DNA from: Brevinema_A sp051647245
Lineage (GTDB): Bacteria; Spirochaetota; Brevinematia; Brevinematales; Brevinemataceae
Direction: 5' to 3'
Length of the DNA: 64,000 nt
NCBI GenBank assembly: GCA_051647245.1
Contig: JBOFDS010000012.1
Coordinates: forward strand, 248,001 to 312,000
The position numbers and the translations under genes were made by a program. The number at the start of each line of letters is the position of its first letter. Positions within the stretch are counted from its first letter, which is position 1. The notes under the pieces are model-generated. The model worked only from the letters and a program-made list of their open reading frames with translations. It did not search any database and had not been told where the DNA came from. Of this stretch, positions 60,682 to 64,000 are shown piece after piece.

Positions 60682-61579
60682 CATCTTGCTCCTTATCACG
60701 TTTTTGTTGGATTAATTTTAGGAGTTGCTCCGTGGCGATCACGACCTCAGCGATACGATCTTCTGTGAAAATTTGTTTAGCGTACTTTGCCCTATCGGTG
60801 CTTCGCATGATGAATTGAATGATTTCAAACAGTTCTTCATCTGTTTTGAGATCTTTTAATTCCTTGAGAAGTTCACGAGTTGGAGTTTCAAGAGCAAATG
60901 GTACAAGTGTATAGGACAAAAACTCTCTCACCGCCTCTGATAAAAAGACAAAAAATTCTTTATAGTTTTCTTCTGTGAGGGATGTTTGTTGTTGTTTTAA
61001 TTCTTGAAGACGACTCGCCATGAGATCAAAAGGATCAAGGGTCGCTTCCATGGAATTTTGCACATCACGATGACGATATTTTTTGAAATAAAAATAAAGT
61101 CCCCCTAACACAGCAATTAACAAAAACAAAATCAACCACATAAAATTAAAAACAAAAAAGGGCTCTTCAATGTCGATAAAAGTTAATTCTTGGAGTTTTT
61201 TTTCATCTAGCTCATTCTCCAAAACAACTTGAAAGCTTGGTGTAAAGTATTGATTGGTTTGACCATTTTCTAGTACGGTCAAGAGCAAAGAAGGCATCGC
61301 GTGAGAAATAGGAGAATAACTCACAACCTGCAATTCAAAAGAACGCGGTTGGGGATTCGTGAGGGTAAGATCCATATCTGCAGACGCTTTAATATTACTG
61401 TCTACCGCAAGAATCTGAGCTATGTTTTGAGGCATGGTGTAGACGATAGAGAAAGGCTTACCTATCTCTGGGTTGGGAGTGCTGACTGTGTATTGGATCT
61501 GCTGATTAGTTGAGATTGATTGATCCTCTGCAAACACAGAAATCTGAAACAAAATACTTAAGATCAATAGCTTTTTCAT
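60662..61579 (-). CDS. BatD/DUF4381-like secreted membrane-anchored protein
   Basis: The 305-residue protein has a signal peptide (about 1-17), a beta-rich ectodomain (20-165), a membrane helix (about 168-188) and a cytosolic helical tail with RELLKELKDLKTDEELFEII. This layout resembles the BatD/DUF4381-type partners of Bat operons, but I can only claim topology and context: it precedes and overlaps the vWA gene. A GGAGACG site precedes ATG 61579. Confidence 0.65.
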   Translation of the reverse strand: MKKLLILSILFQISVFAEDQSISTNQQIQYTVSTPNPEIGKPFSIVYTMPQNIAQILAVDSNIKASADMDLTLTNPQPRSFELQVVSYSPISHAMPSLLLTVLENGQTNQYFTPSFQVVLENELDEKKLQELTFIDIEEPFFVFNFMWLILFLLIAVLGGLYFYFKKYRHRDVQNSMEATLDPFDLMASRLQELKQQQTSLTEENYKEFFVFLSEAVREFLSYTLVPFALETPTRELLKELKDLKTDEELFEIIQFIMRSTDRAKYAKQIFTEDRIAEVVIATEQLLKLIQQKRDKEQDDELRKS

Positions 61580-61656
61580 CTATCGTCTCCTTTTTGAGGA
61601 ATTATATTCATATCATAACGTAAAAAAAATATCTTGTCAAAAATCATGTGCAGATT

Positions 61657-61685
61657 TTGAATTTATCAAAAAAATACGTTATAAT
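61657..61685 (+). promoter_or_regulatory. sigma-70 promoter for the TPR protein and miaB
   Basis: TTGAAT at 61657-61662 and TATAAT at 61680-61685, 17-base spacer, 30 bases before the ATG. Confidence 0.7.
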
Positions 61686-61714
61686 GTAAAACAATTAGAC
61701 CTTGAGGATAGCTG

Positions 61715-62917
61715 ATGAATAATATTATTTCTAAAGGACTGGCGAAGGATCAACAGGCTCGTGCCCTTGATGCGTTTTACCACGGAAACTATAAACAAGC
61801 TTCTGATCTTTGGCGTGAGATTTATCAAAAAGATAGTCAAGACGTGATCGCGGTGAAAGGACTTGCCTACTGTGCTATGGTTGAAGAATCCTATCGTGAA
61901 GCATTAGATTTTTTAGAAGACGTCAAGTTAATTGCTACAATGGATCCTGAAATTCATAGTTTTATTGCTCTACTCCATCTAAAAATGGGCAAAATCGCTC
62001 AAGCCACAGATACTATTCTAAATGCTTTAGAAATAATCCCTAAAGATTCTCTTCTCCTCAAAACTCTTGAAAAAATCCGTAAGACTAGTGATCCAGAATT
62101 TGCTAAAAGTGTGCCTATTGTTAGTTTAGTTCAGCTCACAATGCCTGTTAGTGCAAGTTCGTTTTTTCATCAAAAAAGAATTATTGTCCCTATCATTTTA
62201 GCTGTATCTATGATAATCACGATGCTGCTCTATAAACCGGTAGGCCACTTTGTGAGAGATTTGTTTACTCTGGAACCTGCCAAATCTACTCCTATTAGTG
62301 ATATTGAAATCAAAGATCTCAAACAAATCGTCGATGCACGTGAAAAATTTCAAATTGTACTGTCTGAAAAGGTCATCGAAAAGAAATTTATCGAATTGAA
62401 ACAAGCTATCAACAACAATCAAGTCAATAAAGCACGTATCCTTGCGAATGAGCTTCTTGCTTCTAATGCGAGTCTTGCGGTAAAGGACAGGGTTTCGATT
62501 TTGGAGGCTTTCATCCCTGAGGCAAACCCTGACAATCTTGATTATGTACCAAGCTATGCTGAGATAGCTTCAGCTCCTTTATTGTACAGAGGCATCCTCA
62601 TCAAATGGAATGGAAAAACCACAAACATCCATAAAGGGAAAGATCTTTTAACCTTTGACCTGTTAATCAATAGTCTTGATGCAAAGAGAGTTGAGGGGAT
62701 TGCAGCGGTTGAAGTAGATAACAACACCATCCGCTCAAATTACTATGACAGAGAACGTGTAGACACCTACAATAATAAAATCACTTATTTTAATAACGAA
62801 AACGTAACTATCACTGGTTACTTTGAAGGCATCACTTCTGATAATAGAGTCATCATCAAAACAACTCAATTAGAAGTCTTCCGTAAAGACGGAGATCCAA
62901 AATTCTCTACAAAATAA
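61715..62917 (+). CDS. Membrane-anchored TPR protein
   Basis: The 400-residue protein has cytoplasmic TPR repeats in residues 10-125 (NYKQASDLWREIYQKDSQDV, YREALDFLEDVKL, IAQATDTILNALEII), one membrane helix near 161-180, and a C-terminal domain outside the membrane (190-400) that is helical then beta-rich. It has no N-terminal signal, so the TPR part stays inside and the second half should face the periplasm. Function unknown. GAGGATAGCTG precedes ATG 61715. The miaB gene follows after 35 bases. Confidence 0.75.
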   Translation: MNNIISKGLAKDQQARALDAFYHGNYKQASDLWREIYQKDSQDVIAVKGLAYCAMVEESYREALDFLEDVKLIATMDPEIHSFIALLHLKMGKIAQATDTILNALEIIPKDSLLLKTLEKIRKTSDPEFAKSVPIVSLVQLTMPVSASSFFHQKRIIVPIILAVSMIITMLLYKPVGHFVRDLFTLEPAKSTPISDIEIKDLKQIVDAREKFQIVLSEKVIEKKFIELKQAINNNQVNKARILANELLASNASLAVKDRVSILEAFIPEANPDNLDYVPSYAEIASAPLLYRGILIKWNGKTTNIHKGKDLLTFDLLINSLDAKRVEGIAAVEVDNNTIRSNYYDRERVDTYNNKITYFNNENVTITGYFEGITSDNRVIIKTTQLEVFRKDGDPKFSTK

Positions 62918-62952
62918 ATCTTAAAAATTAAATTCATAATTAGGTATTATAA

Positions 62953-64000
62953 ATGGCAAATATATTTTTTGAAACTTACGGCTGTCAAATGAACATCGCT
63001 GAAGCAGATTCTTTAGCAACAAAGGCAGTCAAACGTGGATATGATCTTGTCTCCTCAGCGGAAGAGGCGGATTACATTATCATCAACACCTGTTCGGTAC
63101 GCTTGACCGCAGAAAATCACGTGATCGGGCGTCTTGGCTACTATCGTATGCTCAACCGTGAACGTATGGATAAAGACCTCAAAGTCATTCTCATGGGATG
63201 TATGAGTGAGAATATTGGTCTCGAAGTAAAGAAAAAATTCTCAGACATTGTCTCTATTTTGTGGGGAACATATAATAAAGAATATTGTTTTGATTACATT
63301 GATGATCTTGAAACCAACAAAGAATCTTTAGGTTTTGGTTCTGCATATAGTTTTATGCCTGCAACTGCTTCCAAAGAGTATCCTTTTAAAGCATTTCTCC
63401 CTATCTCCCATGGCTGTAATAAATTTTGTACCTATTGTATTGTACCGCGCGTGAGAGGTCTCGAAAAAAATAGAGCCTTCCAAGGCATCATCGATAACGC
63501 GAAAAGACTTGTCGATGAAGGTGTTAAAGAAATTTGTCTCCTCGGTCAAACTATTGATACTTATATTTTTGAAGACAAAAATTTTGCGGATCTTTTGGAA
63601 GCGGTGGCAGCACAAAGTGGTGCAGAACGTATCACTTTCTTGACCTCTCACCCTAAAGAGTTTTTGTACGAAACAATCCATCTCATGAACGAATACGACA
63701 ACATTATGCCTTTCTTACACCTGCCTTATCAGTCAGGTAATACTCGTATTCTTGAAAGAATGAAACGCAACTACTCCATTGAAGAATATCTTGAAAAAAT
63801 TGATAACATCAGAAAGATCAAGCCTGAGATTATTTTATCTACGGATATCATCGTAGGATTCCCAAGCGAAACGGAAGAGGAATTTTTGGATAGCTTAAAC
63901 GTACTCAAAAATATCCGTTTTAATGAAGCCTTCATGTATCGTTACAACACAAGACCAAACACACCTGCTGCTATTTTTGGGGATCAAATTGATGAAGAAG
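62953..64000 (+). CDS. miaB: tRNA-2-methylthio-N6-dimethylallyladenosine synthase MiaB (runs off the right edge)
   Basis: Read from ATG 62953 to the edge (349 codons plus one base), this is a radical SAM methylthiotransferase acting on tRNA A37. It starts MANIFFETYGCQMNIAEAD, the UPF0004 start. NTCSVR and MGCMSE carry cluster cysteines, and the radical SAM motif CNKFCTYC is near residue 156. The conserved GQxxxxY loop reads GQTIDTY, and LHLPYQSG is present. The TRAM domain lies outside the window. There is no strong ribosome site before the ATG. The Mrp-like protein at 55754-56809 may supply its cluster (inference). Confidence 0.95.
   Translation, partial: MANIFFETYGCQMNIAEADSLATKAVKRGYDLVSSAEEADYIIINTCSVRLTAENHVIGRLGYYRMLNRERMDKDLKVILMGCMSENIGLEVKKKFSDIVSILWGTYNKEYCFDYIDDLETNKESLGFGSAYSFMPATASKEYPFKAFLPISHGCNKFCTYCIVPRVRGLEKNRAFQGIIDNAKRLVDEGVKEICLLGQTIDTYIFEDKNFADLLEAVAAQSGAERITFLTSHPKEFLYETIHLMNEYDNIMPFLHLPYQSGNTRILERMKRNYSIEEYLEKIDNIRKIKPEIILSTDIIVGFPSETEEEFLDSLNVLKNIRFNEAFMYRYNTRPNTPAAIFGDQIDEE

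Noticed and set aside
1..64000. CRISPR arrays, IS elements, prophage genes or toxin-antitoxin pairs
   Set aside because: No repeated spacer-like units, transposase motifs, integrase, tRNA-flanked duplication or phage structural genes were seen. The gene-free stretches are too short for an array.

Overview
The window is 64 kb of AT-rich chromosome from a spirochaete. The best evidence is a FlaB-type periplasmic flagellin (31197-32069) beside a stand-alone FlgJ-type rod-binding gene. It is joined by double-membrane envelope genes (BamA, TamB, outer membrane beta-barrels, lipoproteins), many secreted TPR proteins and an Rnf/Nqr-type ion-translocating complex. I cannot place it to genus. Gene order does not look like Borrelia or Treponema to me; an AT-rich lineage such as Brevinematales is only a guess. 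I see no phage, insertion sequence, integron, CRISPR array or restriction system. Coding density is very high and no gene-free stretch exceeds about 235 bases.

Layout. 1-5.9 kb (+): the end of a DUF58 gene, Sua5/TsaC, glyQ, ptsI, ruvA and a DUF327 gene, with a cvpA-family gene on the other strand. 6-9.8 kb (-): an AddA-like helicase-nuclease and a secreted repeat protein. 10-11.5 kb (+): tmk and a secreted Fn3-like protein. 11.5-18.4 kb (-): a CDF metal exporter, eno, then a tight operon ktrA-like, thiL, SprT-like protease, small membrane protein, argS and S4 protein. 18.5-20 kb (+): an outer membrane barrel protein. 20.1-28.5 kb (-): PTS EIIC, sugar acetyltransferase and HAD phosphatase; a half-size TauE protein; MoxR; and an rnf cluster (C, fused DG, E, A). 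28.7-32.1 kb: a His/Asn-rich Cys-motif protein, recO, a lipoprotein, flgJ and flaB. 32.2-43 kb (-): an envelope block of BamA, TamB, a TPR protein and a membrane-anchored SMC-like ATPase. 43.2-45.7 kb (+): glycogen phosphorylase. 45.7-48 kb (-): lipoprotein, rarA, thyX. 48.1-54.7 kb: a transglutaminase-like TPR protein, a HAD phosphatase, acpS (-), a sigma-70 factor, then frr-uppS-cdsA. 54.7-58 kb (-): an rnpA-yidD fusion, rpmH, tRNA-Phe, an Mrp-type P-loop ATPase and a glycosyltransferase. 58-64 kb: a YmdB phosphodiesterase, an ankyrin protein, BatA and BatD-like genes (-), a TPR protein and the start of miaB.

How the parts fit. Most genes are housekeeping: translation, recombination (ruvA, recO, rarA, addA-like), nucleotide and lipid precursors, glycolysis and PTS, and envelope assembly. 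Components of a MoxR/DUF58/vWA (Bat-like) system lie in three separated places. Promoters are unusually legible: many intergenic regions carry a -35/-10 pair with exactly 17 bases between them. The two flagellar genes instead have sigma-28-like elements, and the flaB leader has a hairpin resembling a CsrA site.

Most unusual points: the rnpA-yidD gene fusion; the rnfD-rnfG fusion in a cluster lacking rnfB; an SMC-like ATPase with a membrane hairpin inside its coiled coil; a sigma factor with a four-cysteine insert; and the flaB leader. I found no clear new defence or mobile system. All functional calls come from reading motifs by eye, without database searches.
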